Source: Paracoccaceae bacterium (GTDB lineage Bacteria; Pseudomonadota; Alphaproteobacteria; Rhodobacterales; Rhodobacteraceae). From it: DNA of 64,000 nucleotides. Of this stretch, positions 34,894 through 45,636 are shown in pieces. Made by a program: the position numbers and the translations under genes. Numbering within the stretch: position 1 is the first letter of the stretch; every line of letters begins with the position of its first letter. The DNA is taken from NCBI GenBank assembly GCA_029862205.1, contig JAOTXT010000003.1, forward strand, positions 48,322-112,321, given 5' to 3'. The notes beneath the pieces were generated by a model, which made no database searches, was not told the origin of the DNA, and saw nothing but the letters and a program-made list of their open reading frames with translations.

Positions 34894-35486
34894 TGACCCA
34901 GCCCGGCGGACAGGTGCTGCGTTTCCAGGGGGTCGACGACCCCCTGCGCGACAGCTTCCTGCGCTGGCAGTGCCGGGTGCGCCAGATGATGATGCGTGAT
35001 GACCTGGGGCGGCCTGGCGATGGGATCATGCCGTCGCTGACGCTGGCGGGCGAGGCGGAACCGCTCGGCCATATCGTCACGGTGATGTCGAAATCGCCGC
35101 AATTTTCGAAGACGCCCGAGCTGAAGCACATGGTCCGGCGAACCAACGACCCGGCCCAGCGGCGCGAGGCGGCGCTGACCTTCTTCAGCGAAACCTATTA
35201 TCAGAAGGCGTCCGAGTTCTCGGACATCCTGACCGCGACATTCCCGCCGGAATCGCCTGGGGCGGCGAAGATTCGCGCGGCGGGCCAGGTGACGCTGACA
35301 TTCGACGCCTACGGCCAGCGTTTCGATCTGGCATGCAGGGTTTGGGCGCTGGCCGGACACAATCCGTTGTTCCAGGCGACGTACTGGCACAACCTTCTGT
35401 TCAACCCGTGTCTGGAGGCGGACACGGTCATTCTGGGCTTCGAGCCGGACTGGCACCGAAGCGCGGCCGACCCGTCGCCAGAATGA
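34893..35486 (+). CDS. Protein of unknown function between the amidase and tmm
   Basis: 197 residues. The ATG overlaps the stop of the nitrilase gene (TGATG), and tmm follows after 31 bp, so it lies inside the operon. It is soluble, with no signal peptide and no recognised motif. The sequence mixes helices and strands, is rich in His, Trp and Met in parts ([33 protein letters not shown]), and could form a ligand- or cofactor-binding fold. I cannot assign a family. The coupling suggests a role with the amidase or with Tmm. Confidence 0.78.
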   Translation: MTQPGGQVLRFQGVDDPLRDSFLRWQCRVRQMMMRDDLGRPGDGIMPSLTLAGEAEPLGHIVTVMSKSPQFSKTPELKHMVRRTNDPAQRREAALTFFSETYYQKASEFSDILTATFPPESPGAAKIRAAGQVTLTFDAYGQRFDLACRVWALAGHNPLFQATYWHNLLFNPCLEADTVILGFEPDWHRSAADPSPE

Positions 35487-35517
35487 AGATGATCCGAAAA
35501 GCGGGAGAAAGAGTGAA

Positions 35518-36861
35518 ATGACGAAACGGGTAGCGATTATTGGTGCGGGTCCATCCGGCCTCGCGCAATTGCGGGCATTCCAGTCGGCGGCTCAGAAGGG
35601 CGCCGAGACGCCCGAGGTCGTCTGCTTCGAGAAGCAGGACAACTGGGGCGGGCTATGGAACTACACCTGGCGCACCGGGCTGGATGAGTATGGCGAGCCG
35701 GTCCATTGCTCGATGTATCGTTATCTGTGGTCGAACGGTCCGAAGGAAGGGCTGGAGTTCGCGGACTATTCCTTCGAAGAGCATTTCGGCAAGCAGATCG
35801 CGTCCTACCCGCCGCGCGCCGTGCTGTTCGACTATATTGAAGGCCGCGTAAAGAAGGCGAATGTGCGCGACAAGATCCGGTTCCGCACCACCGTGCGCCA
35901 TGTCGCCTACGACGACGCGTCCGGCAAGTTCACCGTCACCGCCGACGATTTGGCGAACGACCACGAATACGACGAGGAGTTCGACCATGTCGTCGTGGCT
36001 TCAGGACATTTCTCGACCCCGAACGTGCCGCATTTCGAAGGTTTCACCACCTTCAACGGTCGCGTCCTACATGCCCATGACTTCCGCGACGCGATGGAGT
36101 TCAAGGACAAAGATATCCTGATCATCGGCACCAGCTATTCGGCCGAGGATATCGGCTCGCAGTGCTGGAAATACGGCTGCAAGTCTGTGACCGTCAGCCA
36201 CCGCACGGCGCCGATGGGTTACAACTGGCCGGACAACTGGAAAGAAGTGCCGCTATTGCAGAACGTGAAGGGCAACACCTGCACTTTCAAGGACGGCTCG
36301 ACCACGGATGTGGACGCGATCATCCTGTGCACCGGCTATATCCACCACTTCCCGTTCATGCCTGATGATCTGCGGCTGAAAACCGCGAACCGTCTGGCGA
36401 CCGCGAACCTCTACAAGGGCGTGGCGTGGGTCGATAATCCAAAGCTTTTCTACCTCGGCATGCAGGACCAGTGGTACACCTTCAACATGTTCGACGCCCA
36501 GGCCTGGTGGGTGCGCGATGCAATCATGGGCCGGATCGAGATCCCGTCCGAGAAATCGGCGCTGACGGCTGATGTCGAGGACCGGGTCGCGCGCGAGGAT
36601 GCGGGCGAGGACGATTATGACGCGATCCGCTACCAGGGAGCCTACGTCAAGGAGCTGATCGCCGAGACGGACTACCCCAGCTTCGACGTGGATGGTGCCA
36701 ACGACGCTTTCTTCCAGTGGAAGAAACACAAGAAGCAGGACATCATGACATTCCGAAACAACAGCTACCGCTCGGTCATGACCGGGTCGATGGCCCCGGC
36801 GCATCATACGCCGTGGAAGGACGCGCTGGACGACTCGCTCGAGTCTTACCTGCAGAACTGA
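35518..36861 (+). CDS. tmm: Trimethylamine monooxygenase
   Basis: 447 residues, a class B flavin monooxygenase that oxidises trimethylamine to TMAO with NADPH and O2. FAD motif GAGPSGL (9-15), FMO signature FxGxxxHxxxF as [11 protein letters not shown] (179-189), and NADPH motif GTSYSAED (204-211). The active-site region [13 protein letters not shown] and the C-terminal SYRSVMTG fit bacterial Tmm. Length and the neighbouring tmoXWV-tdm genes make the identification firm. GGGAGAAAGAG precedes the ATG. Confidence 0.96.
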   Translation: MTKRVAIIGAGPSGLAQLRAFQSAAQKGAETPEVVCFEKQDNWGGLWNYTWRTGLDEYGEPVHCSMYRYLWSNGPKEGLEFADYSFEEHFGKQIASYPPRAVLFDYIEGRVKKANVRDKIRFRTTVRHVAYDDASGKFTVTADDLANDHEYDEEFDHVVVASGHFSTPNVPHFEGFTTFNGRVLHAHDFRDAMEFKDKDILIIGTSYSAEDIGSQCWKYGCKSVTVSHRTAPMGYNWPDNWKEVPLLQNVKGNTCTFKDGSTTDVDAIILCTGYIHHFPFMPDDLRLKTANRLATANLYKGVAWVDNPKLFYLGMQDQWYTFNMFDAQAWWVRDAIMGRIEIPSEKSALTADVEDRVAREDAGEDDYDAIRYQGAYVKELIAETDYPSFDVDGANDAFFQWKKHKKQDIMTFRNNSYRSVMTGSMAPAHHTPWKDALDDSLESYLQN

Positions 36862-36871
36862 CATGAGAATG

Positions 36872-36896
36872 CCGCGGGCGCGAAGTGCGCCCGCGG
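36872..36896 (+). terminator. Stem-loop after tmm
   Basis: A perfect 10-bp stem CCGCGGGCGC/GCGCCCGCGG with loop GAAGT lies 10 bp after the tmm stop. There is no T-tract, so it may stabilise the mRNA 3' end or act as a Rho-assisted stop. Confidence 0.5.
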
Positions 36897-36999
36897 GCTC
36901 CGCTACGGGACGCGGAAGCCCGGGCGACAACCGAGACCCGAGAGGTGATGGACCGATCGGCAGTCTAATCGGCGGCACAGGCCGCCAAAGGACCTGTAA

Positions 37000-37959
<960 letters not shown>

Positions 37960-37980
37960 GCCCGCCGAAATCAGGCAACT

Positions 37981-38012
37981 CCCCACCGCATTGACCTGCG
38001 GTGGGGAAATTT
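37981..38012 (+). terminator. Stem-loop between tmoX and tmoW
   Basis: A perfect 10-bp stem CCCCACCGCA/TGCGGTGGGG with a 6-nt loop and AAATTTT after it. It probably lets most transcripts end or be stabilised after tmoX, giving more binding protein than permease. Confidence 0.7.
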
Positions 38013-38028
38013 TGGTAAGCTGATCGCC

Positions 38029-39057
38029 ATGAACAGCGAAGCACCCGTTATATCGGCCAGAAACATCTGGAAGCTCTTCGGCGCCGATCCGGAGAAATAC
38101 CTGGCGTCGATGACGCCCGGGCGCGGCTTCGACGAGATCCGCGCCGACGGGTATATCGCCGGGGTCAAGGACGTCTCGATCAAGGTCAGCCGCGGCGAGA
38201 TGCTGGTGATCATGGGCCTTTCGGGCTCGGGAAAATCGACGCTGGTGCGCTGTTTCTCGCGCCTGCACGAAATCACCGGCGGCGAGATCCTGGTCGATGG
38301 CCAGGACATCATGAAGCTCAACGAGAACGACCTGATCGAAATGCGCCGCTCGAAGATGGGCATGGTGTTCCAGAGCTTCGGGCTGTTGCCCCATCGGACA
38401 GTGCTCGAGAACGTCGCCTTCCCGCTCGAGATGCGCGGTCAGGACCGGCACGCGCGGCGCGAACGGGCGCTGGAAGTGATCAAGTTGGTCGGCCTGGAAG
38501 GCCGTGAGGAATATTTCCCGCGCGAGCTTTCCGGCGGGCAGCAGCAGCGGGTCGGCATTGCCCGCTCGCTGGCCATCGAGCCGGATATCTGGTTCCTGGA
38601 CGAGCCGTTCTCGGCGCTGGACCCGCTGATCCGGCGCGAGATGCAGGACGAGTTCCTGCGGCTGCAGGATATGCTGTCGAAGACCATCGTCTTCATCACC
38701 CACGATTTCGACGAGGCGCTGCGGCTGGCGGACCGGATCGCCATCATGAAGGACGGCGCCGTCGAGCAATGCGACACGCCCGACAAGATCGTGCTGGACC
38801 CGCAGACGCCCTATGTGGCGAAGTTCACCGAAGAGATCGAGAAGGCGCGGGTGGTGCATGCCTCGGTGCTGGCGAAGCCGCTGAACGGAACCACGCCGGA
38901 GGGCGAGCCTGTGCCCGCGGGCGCCACGGTGCTGCAACTGGCACGCCAGTTGGTCAACGAATCCCGCACGACTTTGCCGGTGGCCGATAAAGACGGCACT
39001 GTCATCGGCACAATGAACAGGCAAGAGGCGCTCGACATCTTGCTGGGCGAGGGATGA
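38029..39057 (+). CDS. tmoW: TMAO ABC transporter, ATP-binding protein
   Basis: 342 residues of the ProV/OpuAA branch. Walker A GLSGSGKST (about 64-72), signature LSGGQQQRVG (about 168-177), Walker B IWFLDEPFS, and the H-loop THDFDEA are intact. The N-terminal arm NIWKLFGADPEKYLA is typical of quaternary-amine transporters. A C-terminal partial CBS-like region (about 280-342) may sense ionic strength or another signal. The stop overlaps the permease start. Confidence 0.94.
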   Translation: MNSEAPVISARNIWKLFGADPEKYLASMTPGRGFDEIRADGYIAGVKDVSIKVSRGEMLVIMGLSGSGKSTLVRCFSRLHEITGGEILVDGQDIMKLNENDLIEMRRSKMGMVFQSFGLLPHRTVLENVAFPLEMRGQDRHARRERALEVIKLVGLEGREEYFPRELSGGQQQRVGIARSLAIEPDIWFLDEPFSALDPLIRREMQDEFLRLQDMLSKTIVFITHDFDEALRLADRIAIMKDGAVEQCDTPDKIVLDPQTPYVAKFTEEIEKARVVHASVLAKPLNGTTPEGEPVPAGATVLQLARQLVNESRTTLPVADKDGTVIGTMNRQEALDILLGEG

Positions 39058-41123
39058 TGTCGATCACGACGCTCTCACCCTCTGAGACCCAGTCTCAAGG
39101 GCGGGGCGACGGCCGATGGTCTGAGCGACAGCTCGTTGCAATCGGCCTGGTTGCGCTGGCAGTGGCGCTGGCATTGGCCCGGCCTCTGCTGCCCGAATGG
39201 ACCATCGTCCGGGTCGAGGAGGGGCTCTACGCCTACGCCGACTGGCTGGATGCGGTCTTCAATTTCGTCCGCGACGATTTGGGGCTGATCCATCTGACCC
39301 GGGCGATCGCCGGCGGGCTGGAGTATCTGCTCGACGCCACCGCCAACCTGCTCTACGGCAAGAAACGCTGGCCTCATCTGGGGCCGATCCCCTGGACCGC
39401 GCTTGCGGCTGCGGCGGGCGTGATCGGTTATTACCTGGGCGGCTGGCGGCTTGCCACGATCGGCGCCGGCACGTTCGTCTGGGCCGCGCTGATCGGTCAG
39501 TGGAGCATCGCGATGCAGACCATGTCGGTCATCGCGGTGGCGGCGCCGACGGCCTTCGTTATGGGCTTAGTCTTGGGGATTTTCGCCTGGAAATCCCGCC
39601 CCTTCGAGGCGGTGTTGAAGCCGGTTCTGGCGATCCTGCAAACGCTTCCCTTCTTCACCTATCTCCTTCCAGCCGTGATCTTCTTCAAGGTGGGCCCCAC
39701 GGCGGGCGCGGTCGCGACCATCGTCTACGCGCTGCCGCCAATGATCCTGATGACCACGCTGGGCTTGCGTAAAGTACCACCCGAGGCGGTCGAGGCAGGC
39801 AAGATGTCCGGCTGCACCCGCTGGCAGATGCTGCGCCACGTCTATATCCCCTCGGCGCGCACCGAGATCCTGGTGGGCGTCAACCAGGTCTTCATGCTGT
39901 GCCTGGCCATGGTCGTGCTGACCGCGTTTATCGGAATGCCGGGGCTGGGCGGCAAGCTTCTGGCGATGATGAACTCGTTCAAGCTGGGGCGCAGCTTCGA
40001 GATCGGCGTCACCATCGTCTTGTTCGCGGTGATGCTGGACCGGCTGTCGAAGGCCTGGGTCGTGAAGCAGCCCGAGCATTTCGAGCGCGGGACGCCCTGG
40101 TGGCAGCGCCATGCCTATTCGCTGGCGACGTTCGGCGGATTTGCGATTTTCGTGCTGATCGCGTTCCTGGTGCGCGATCTGCCGAACGTGCCGGTGAAGG
40201 CGGTCGGCGACCCAGAGGCGGAGGGGAGCTTCTTCGGCTATGTGGGCGGCGTGCTGGACGAGGTCGGCCGCAAGCAGTCGCTGACCCAGGGCAAGGGAAT
40301 TGACAAGGCGATCAAGGGCTTCCTGGGTATCGACAGTGTGCAGGCGGTGACCGAATGGCTACGCTGGTTCCTGAATGTCTGGATCCTGATCCCCTTCCGC
40401 AACGCCCTGCTTTGGCTGCCGGTCCCGACCGTCATTCTGGCGATAGGCGCGTTGGGCTATCTGGTGGGCGGGGCACGCTCGGCTTTGATCGGTGCGGGAT
40501 TTTTTGCGTTCATCGCGAGCACGGGCTGGTGGGACCGGGCGATCATCACGCTCTACACCGTGATCTCGGCGGTAATCCTGGCGACCCTGACCGGTCTGCC
40601 GCTGGCGATCTGGGCATCGCGGTCCGAGAAGTGGGCGAACAGGATTCTGCTGTTCTGTGATACGGCGCAGACCTTCCCGTCATTCATCTACCTGATCCCG
40701 GCGATCATGCTCTTTGGGGTCAATGACGTCGCGGTGGTGTTCTCGATCTTGATCTTCACCCTGGTGCCGCTGACCCGCTACACGATCGAGGGGCTGCGCA
40801 GCGTGCCGGTCGAGCTGACCGAGGCCGCCGACATGGCCGGTGCCACGCGGCGCCAGAAGCTGTGGCATGTGCAGCTGCCGCTGGCCCTGCCAACCATGGC
40901 AGTGGGCTTCAACCAGGCGATCATGTTCGCCTTCTTTATGGTGATCATCGCCGCCTTCATCGGCACCCAGGATCTGGGCCAGGAGCTGCAGCGCACGCTG
41001 GCGGGCACGGATCTTGGCAAGAACTTCGTGCTTGGCATGTGCGTCGCGCTGATGGCTTTGGTCTTCGATCACATCATCATGCGCTGGTCCACCGACCGCC
41101 GGAAAGCGCTGGGTGTGGACTGA
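39054..41123 (+). CDS. tmoV: TMAO ABC transporter, double-length permease
   Basis: 689 residues, about twice the size of ProW. Two permease domains are fused in one chain, each with an EAA loop: EAGKMSGCTRWQML (about 245) and EAADMAGATRRQKL (about 587). Each is preceded and followed by membrane segments, giving about 12-14 in all. One gene thus encodes both halves of the channel. It overlaps tmoW by 4 bp at its start and tdm by one base at its end. Confidence 0.93.
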   Translation: MMSITTLSPSETQSQGRGDGRWSERQLVAIGLVALAVALALARPLLPEWTIVRVEEGLYAYADWLDAVFNFVRDDLGLIHLTRAIAGGLEYLLDATANLLYGKKRWPHLGPIPWTALAAAAGVIGYYLGGWRLATIGAGTFVWAALIGQWSIAMQTMSVIAVAAPTAFVMGLVLGIFAWKSRPFEAVLKPVLAILQTLPFFTYLLPAVIFFKVGPTAGAVATIVYALPPMILMTTLGLRKVPPEAVEAGKMSGCTRWQMLRHVYIPSARTEILVGVNQVFMLCLAMVVLTAFIGMPGLGGKLLAMMNSFKLGRSFEIGVTIVLFAVMLDRLSKAWVVKQPEHFERGTPWWQRHAYSLATFGGFAIFVLIAFLVRDLPNVPVKAVGDPEAEGSFFGYVGGVLDEVGRKQSLTQGKGIDKAIKGFLGIDSVQAVTEWLRWFLNVWILIPFRNALLWLPVPTVILAIGALGYLVGGARSALIGAGFFAFIASTGWWDRAIITLYTVISAVILATLTGLPLAIWASRSEKWANRILLFCDTAQTFPSFIYLIPAIMLFGVNDVAVVFSILIFTLVPLTRYTIEGLRSVPVELTEAADMAGATRRQKLWHVQLPLALPTMAVGFNQAIMFAFFMVIIAAFIGTQDLGQELQRTLAGTDLGKNFVLGMCVALMALVFDHIIMRWSTDRRKALGVD

Positions 41124-43510
41124 TGGGCGTCAGACCGGTCTTCGAGACACCCTACGAGCGCGGCGGCGTGATCACGCCCGGCCTGCCGGTTCTGCCGCAC
41201 GGGGTTGAGCGCCATCCGGTTCCGGGGGGCGGCTCGCGCGCTGTCGCGATGGACAAAGGCGACGAGATCTCGATCCTGGACCGCGAGGGGCTACAAGCCG
41301 CGGAGCTGGTCTTCTTCGCCCCAGACGGACGCTCGGATGCCGGCATGATCGGCGCCAAGGGTCAAGGCCAGGCCAAGGGGCTCGAAGCCGCGCTGACCTT
41401 CGGCGATGACTCCGGACGGCGTGTTCTCGGCGCGCTGCGCAAATCGGGCTTCGATCTGGGCAAGGCGGACGCGGCGCGGGTCTTCGAGGACGGATCGAAG
41501 CCGGGCGCGCTGGCGACTTTCCACGCCTCGTGCGACGGGTTGCTGATCGTCTGCGCACCGGGCGGACCGATGTCGCCGGATGCGCAAGACGCGCCGACCG
41601 AAATCGTCCTCTATATCCGCCGCGCCAATCCCGGCCAGGGCAAGGGCGGACTGGCGCCGCCCGACCCGCTGGCCGATCCGGTGATCGATTTCAACATCCA
41701 GCCGGGCGAGGCGCAGAGCTACGAGGTCAAGGCGGGACAATTTGTCCAGGTCGTCGACGTTCAGGGCCGGGAATGCTCGGACTATCAGGCCTTTTCGCGC
41801 CGCGCCCTGGACAAAGGGCTGGAACGCGACATCGATCCGACCACGACCCGCTCGCTGATGGGCAGTCTCTACCCGGCGCCTGGGATCTACTCGAAATACT
41901 TCTCGGTCGACCACGAGCCGCTGGTCGAGGTCGTCCAGGACACCTGCGGGCGCCACGACACGTTCGGGCTGGCCTGCACCGCGCGTTACTACGAGGATCT
42001 GGGCTATCCCGGCCATGTGAATTGTTCGGACAACATCACCGCCGATCTGGCCCAGTACCAGATCCGTCCGCGGGCCGGCTGGCCGGCGATCAATTTCTTC
42101 TTCAACACCATGCTCGACGACACCAACGCGCTTGGGATGGACGAACCTTGGTCGCGGCCAGGGGATTACGTGATGCTGCGCGCGCTGACGGACCTCGTCT
42201 GCATCTCGTCCGCCTGTCCCTGCGACGTCGACCCGGCCAATGGGTGGAATCCGACCGACATCCAGGTGCGGGTCTATGGGCGTGACGAAGATTTCAAGCG
42301 GTCCGTCGGATACCGCAAGAGCGCCGAGGCAGATATGGAAGAGACCAAGAAAACCGGGTTCCACGACTGCTTTGCCCGGCATACCCGCGATTTCGTGGAA
42401 TATAACGGCTACTGGCTGCCGAACCAGATGACCAATCACGGCGCGATCGAGGAGTATTGGGCCTGCCGCGAGGGCGCGGTGGTGATGGACCTGAGCCCCT
42501 TGCGCAAATACGAGGTGACCGGCCCGGACGCCGAGGCGCTGATGCAGCTTTGCGTCACCCGCAACATGAAGAAACTGGCGGTAGGCCAGATCGTCTACAC
42601 GGCCATGTGCTACGAGCACGGCGGCATGATCGACGACGGCACCGTGTTCCGGCTGGGCCCCGACAATTTCCGCTGGATCGGCGGCAACGACACGTCCGGG
42701 CTGTGGCTGCGCGAACAGGCGATGAAGCGCGACATGCAGGTTTGGGTGCGCGACTCGACCCCGCAGCTTTGCAACATTGCGGTCCAGGGTCCGAAATCGC
42801 GCGAGATCCTGAGCCAGGTTGTCTGGACCGCGCCGACCCAGCCGAACATGGACGAGCTGGGCGTCTTCCGCTTCGCCATCGGCCGGATCGGCGATTTCCA
42901 CGGCCCCTCGGTGGTGGTCGGGCGCGCTGGCTACACGGGCGAGCTCGGTTTCGAGGTCTTCTGCCATCCGAAGGACGCGACCCAGGTCTTCGATGCGGTT
43001 TGGGAGGCGGGCCAGCCCCACGGGCTGATCCCCTTCGGCCTGGCCGCGCTGGATATGGTGCGGATCGAGGCCGGGCTGATTTTTGCTGGATCCGAGTTCG
43101 ACGATCAGACCGACCCGATGGAAGCAGGCATCGGCTTCACCGTGCCGCTGAAATCAAAGGAAGACGATTTCATCGGCCGCGCCGCGCTGGAGCGGCGCAA
43201 GGAAACCCCTGCGCGGAAACTGGTCGGGCTCGACATCGAGGGCGGCGAGGTGCCGAGCCCCGGCGACTGTGTGCGGCTCGGCAAGGCCCAGATCGGCGAG
43301 GTCACCTCGGCGGTAAAGTCGCCGATCCTCGGCAAGATCATCGCGTTGGCGCGGGTCGACGTAGCCCATTCCGAACTGGATACGCAGATCGAGGTCGGCC
43401 AGCTCGACGGCCAACAGAAGCGGCTGAAGGCGCAAGTCGTGCGCTTCCCGCATTTCGACCCGACGAAGGATCGGGTGAAGGGGAACTACGACTGGCGGCC
43501 GAACCGTTAG
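41123..43510 (+). CDS. tdm: Trimethylamine N-oxide demethylase
   Basis: 795 residues. The N-terminal half is a DUF1989 domain with candidate zinc ligands Cys275 (DTCGRHD) and Cys365/Cys367 (SACPCDVD). It splits TMAO to dimethylamine and formaldehyde. The C-terminal half (from about residue 430) is a GcvT-like tetrahydrofolate domain (GRAGYTGELGFEVF, LRIEAG-like MVRIEAGLIF) that captures the formaldehyde. The two-domain layout is characteristic of Tdm. The ATG overlaps the tmoV stop (TGATG). Its product dimethylamine needs dmm genes not present here. Confidence 0.95.
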   Translation: MGVRPVFETPYERGGVITPGLPVLPHGVERHPVPGGGSRAVAMDKGDEISILDREGLQAAELVFFAPDGRSDAGMIGAKGQGQAKGLEAALTFGDDSGRRVLGALRKSGFDLGKADAARVFEDGSKPGALATFHASCDGLLIVCAPGGPMSPDAQDAPTEIVLYIRRANPGQGKGGLAPPDPLADPVIDFNIQPGEAQSYEVKAGQFVQVVDVQGRECSDYQAFSRRALDKGLERDIDPTTTRSLMGSLYPAPGIYSKYFSVDHEPLVEVVQDTCGRHDTFGLACTARYYEDLGYPGHVNCSDNITADLAQYQIRPRAGWPAINFFFNTMLDDTNALGMDEPWSRPGDYVMLRALTDLVCISSACPCDVDPANGWNPTDIQVRVYGRDEDFKRSVGYRKSAEADMEETKKTGFHDCFARHTRDFVEYNGYWLPNQMTNHGAIEEYWACREGAVVMDLSPLRKYEVTGPDAEALMQLCVTRNMKKLAVGQIVYTAMCYEHGGMIDDGTVFRLGPDNFRWIGGNDTSGLWLREQAMKRDMQVWVRDSTPQLCNIAVQGPKSREILSQVVWTAPTQPNMDELGVFRFAIGRIGDFHGPSVVVGRAGYTGELGFEVFCHPKDATQVFDAVWEAGQPHGLIPFGLAALDMVRIEAGLIFAGSEFDDQTDPMEAGIGFTVPLKSKEDDFIGRAALERRKETPARKLVGLDIEGGEVPSPGDCVRLGKAQIGEVTSAVKSPILGKIIALARVDVAHSELDTQIEVGQLDGQQKRLKAQVVRFPHFDPTKDRVKGNYDWRPNR

Positions 43511-43861
43511 GCATAGGGCTTGGTCAGATAATACCCTTTATTGGTATAGTATTGGTCTGTCCGTGGATTTTTTACCTTGAGTTTTGAGCCAAGACTGGCT
43601 CAATTCAGGGACTTTCCTGGCGCTGAGGGGTCATGCGTCGGCTTTCGGCGATTGTGCGTTGCGTGCCTGTCGGACCCAATGGGAACGGCGGTTCGGGTGC
43701 AAGACAAGTCGAGATGCCAACTGTCTGCCCCCTTGCGGATTGGGATGGGTTTGGGGAGAGCCCCTGCGCCGGTCGCATGACCGGTGGGTTCTAAGGTTCG
43801 GCGCGGTCGGGGCGCGCGGTGAGCTGGCGGCAAGATACGTCCCGACAATGGGGAGAAACGT
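43511..43861 (+). promoter_or_regulatory. Structured leader / promoter region upstream of amt
   Basis: 351 bp without a convincing gene. TTGGT sites lie at 43520-43524, 43541-43545 and 43552-43556, with spacings of 21 and 11 bp (about two turns and one turn of DNA). A perfect 8-bp hairpin TTGAGCCA-agac-TGGCTCAA is at 43584-43603, and CCGGTC-gcat-GACCGG is near 43769. It may hold the amt promoter, the tdm terminator and possibly a small RNA. No known riboswitch consensus or sigma-54 box was recognised. Confidence 0.5.
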
Positions 43862-45301
43862 ATGGACACCGATATTGGTGCGCTTACCGTCATCTTCACC
43901 GAGTTCTACTACTGGGTGACGGTGCCGCTGATGTTCCTCATTCATGTGGGCTTCTGCATGTATGAGGTCGGCGCCTCGCGGCGCAAGAACCATCTCCACA
44001 CGCTGATGAAGAACACGATGCTGATCCCGCTGGTCACCATCACGTTCTTCTTCTTCGGCTGGTGGATCTATTTCGCTTTTCCGAACGGTCCCGGGATCAC
44101 CGGCGGCCTCACGCAAAGCGACAACGCGGTGCCGTGGAGCCAGCTAATGGGCACCCATCTGGGCGGTCCCACCGTCGGCAGCGACGCCCCGATCATGGGC
44201 TATGGTGTCGAGTTGGGCAACGCCTTCTGGGCGCGGTTGAATGGCGTCTTCTGGGCGGCGTTCCTGCTGTTCTCGTGGACGGCGGCCTCGATCGTCTCGG
44301 GCGCCACCATCGAGCGCATCCGGCCGACGGCGTTCTGGATCCTGGCCGTGGTCATCGGTTCGTTCACCTGGATCATCGACGCGGCCTGGGGCTGGCATCC
44401 GGACGGCTGGATGGTCACCCAGCTTGGCTATCACGATGCCTATGCTTCAGGTGTGATCCATGCCATCGCGGGCGGCTTCGCCCTGGGTGTGGTCGTGGTT
44501 CTGGGTCCCAGACTCGGCAAGTTCGCTGAGGACGGCACGCCGCGCAACATCAACCCACACAACAAGTGGCTGGTCACGATCGGGCTATTCCTTATCTATA
44601 CCGGCTTCTGGGGCTTCTATGTTGCGTGTAACGTGCCGTTGATCGACTACGGAACGCTTGGCGGCGCCGAGGGCAAGGTCAACTTCACGGCGACCACGAT
44701 CTACCTGACGCCGACCACGCTCAGCGCCATCGTGTTCAACTTCCTGATGTCGCTGTCGGGCGGTCTGATCGCGGGCTATGTGGTGTCGCGGGGCGAGGCC
44801 TTCTGGACCTACTCCTGTGGTCTGGCCGGCATCATCGCGGCTTCGGCGGGCAATGACCTGTATCATCCGATCCAGGCCATGCTGATCGGTGCGGTGGGCG
44901 CTGTCTGCGCCTACAAGCTGCACTTCTGGGTCGAGCGCAAGTTCAAGATCGACGATCCGGTCGGTGCCATCGCGGTGCACGGTTATGCGGGTTTCATCGG
45001 CCTGGTGATCGCCGGCTTCATGTTGTGGGGCCATCCCGCGACTGCGGCGTACCATGAGGACGTGGCGCTGATCAATCCGCTCGGCCAGTTCGTGGGCGCG
45101 TTGATCATGTTCGTCGTGCTTGGGTTCATCCCTGCCTATGTCGTGTCGCTGATCCTGAACAGCATGGGGCTTCTGCGGGTGCCGCCCGCAGTGGAACTGG
45201 TCGGCCTCGACATGAGCGCGGAGATGGCCGAGGAGATGGACGCGATTGCCGTCTCGGAGGCCGACATCGCCGAGGCCAGGCGCCTCGGGCTGTTGACCTG
45301 A
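43862..45301 (+). CDS. amtB: Amt-family ammonium (or methylammonium) transporter
   Basis: 479 residues with about 11 membrane segments. Both pore histidines are kept, in ASGVIHAIAGGFA and GAIAVHGYAGF. The N-terminal segment VGFCMYEVGASRRKNHLHTLMKN is a variant of the Amt signature, and WIIDAAWGWHPDGWM is also divergent, so this is not a standard AmtB1. No glnK is adjacent. Its position after tdm suggests it handles ammonium or methylated amines released during catabolism. A small membrane protein gene follows after 24 bp. Confidence 0.9.
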   Translation: MDTDIGALTVIFTEFYYWVTVPLMFLIHVGFCMYEVGASRRKNHLHTLMKNTMLIPLVTITFFFFGWWIYFAFPNGPGITGGLTQSDNAVPWSQLMGTHLGGPTVGSDAPIMGYGVELGNAFWARLNGVFWAAFLLFSWTAASIVSGATIERIRPTAFWILAVVIGSFTWIIDAAWGWHPDGWMVTQLGYHDAYASGVIHAIAGGFALGVVVVLGPRLGKFAEDGTPRNINPHNKWLVTIGLFLIYTGFWGFYVACNVPLIDYGTLGGAEGKVNFTATTIYLTPTTLSAIVFNFLMSLSGGLIAGYVVSRGEAFWTYSCGLAGIIAASAGNDLYHPIQAMLIGAVGAVCAYKLHFWVERKFKIDDPVGAIAVHGYAGFIGLVIAGFMLWGHPATAAYHEDVALINPLGQFVGALIMFVVLGFIPAYVVSLILNSMGLLRVPPAVELVGLDMSAEMAEEMDAIAVSEADIAEARRLGLLT

Positions 45302-45325
45302 GCCGGGTTGGAAGGAGGACATACC

Positions 45326-45574
45326 ATGCCTAGCATTCAGTTCCTGTCAACCACCATCGTGGAGACCTGGGCCGGAGCGGATCTCAGCCAGATCGGACCG
45401 GTCTATCCGATGGTCGGGTCCGAGTTCATCCTGTGGATCCTCGGCCTGATCTTCTGGCTCGGTTTCCACCTCAAGCAGGCGGCGATCGAGAAGCGCGAGA
45501 TGCAGGAGGACGAAAACGCGGCCAAGAGCCCCGAGCGTCTGAAGCGGGTCTTCGCCGAAGAAGCCGCGGAGTAA
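45326..45574 (+). CDS. Small single-span membrane protein next to amt
   Basis: 82 residues. A short N-terminal part is followed by one membrane segment (FILWILGLIFWLGFHL, about 40-56) and a charged cytoplasmic helix (KQAAIEKREMQEDENAA, ERLKRVFAEEAAE). A strong GAAGGAGG ribosome site lies seven bases before the ATG, and a terminator follows the gene. I do not recognise the family. The tight link to amt suggests an accessory or regulatory subunit of the transporter. Confidence 0.8.
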   Translation: MPSIQFLSTTIVETWAGADLSQIGPVYPMVGSEFILWILGLIFWLGFHLKQAAIEKREMQEDENAAKSPERLKRVFAEEAAE

Positions 45575-45594
45575 CGCGGCGTCGCGACGAGATC

Positions 45595-45621
45595 GGGGCC
45601 GGCGTCCGCGCCGGCCCCTTT
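45595..45621 (+). terminator. Intrinsic terminator after the amt operon
   Basis: A perfect 10-bp stem GGGGCCGGCG/CGCCGGCCCC with a 4-nt loop, followed by TTTG. It closes the amt and small-protein transcript, just before the dioxygenase gene. Confidence 0.75.
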
Positions 45622-45636
45622 GCATTGGAGAGGCCC

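Noticed and set aside
43511..43861. A small protein gene before amt (frames of 67-161 codons on either strand)
   Set aside because: No ribosome site, no family-like sequence, and composition typical of non-coding DNA.
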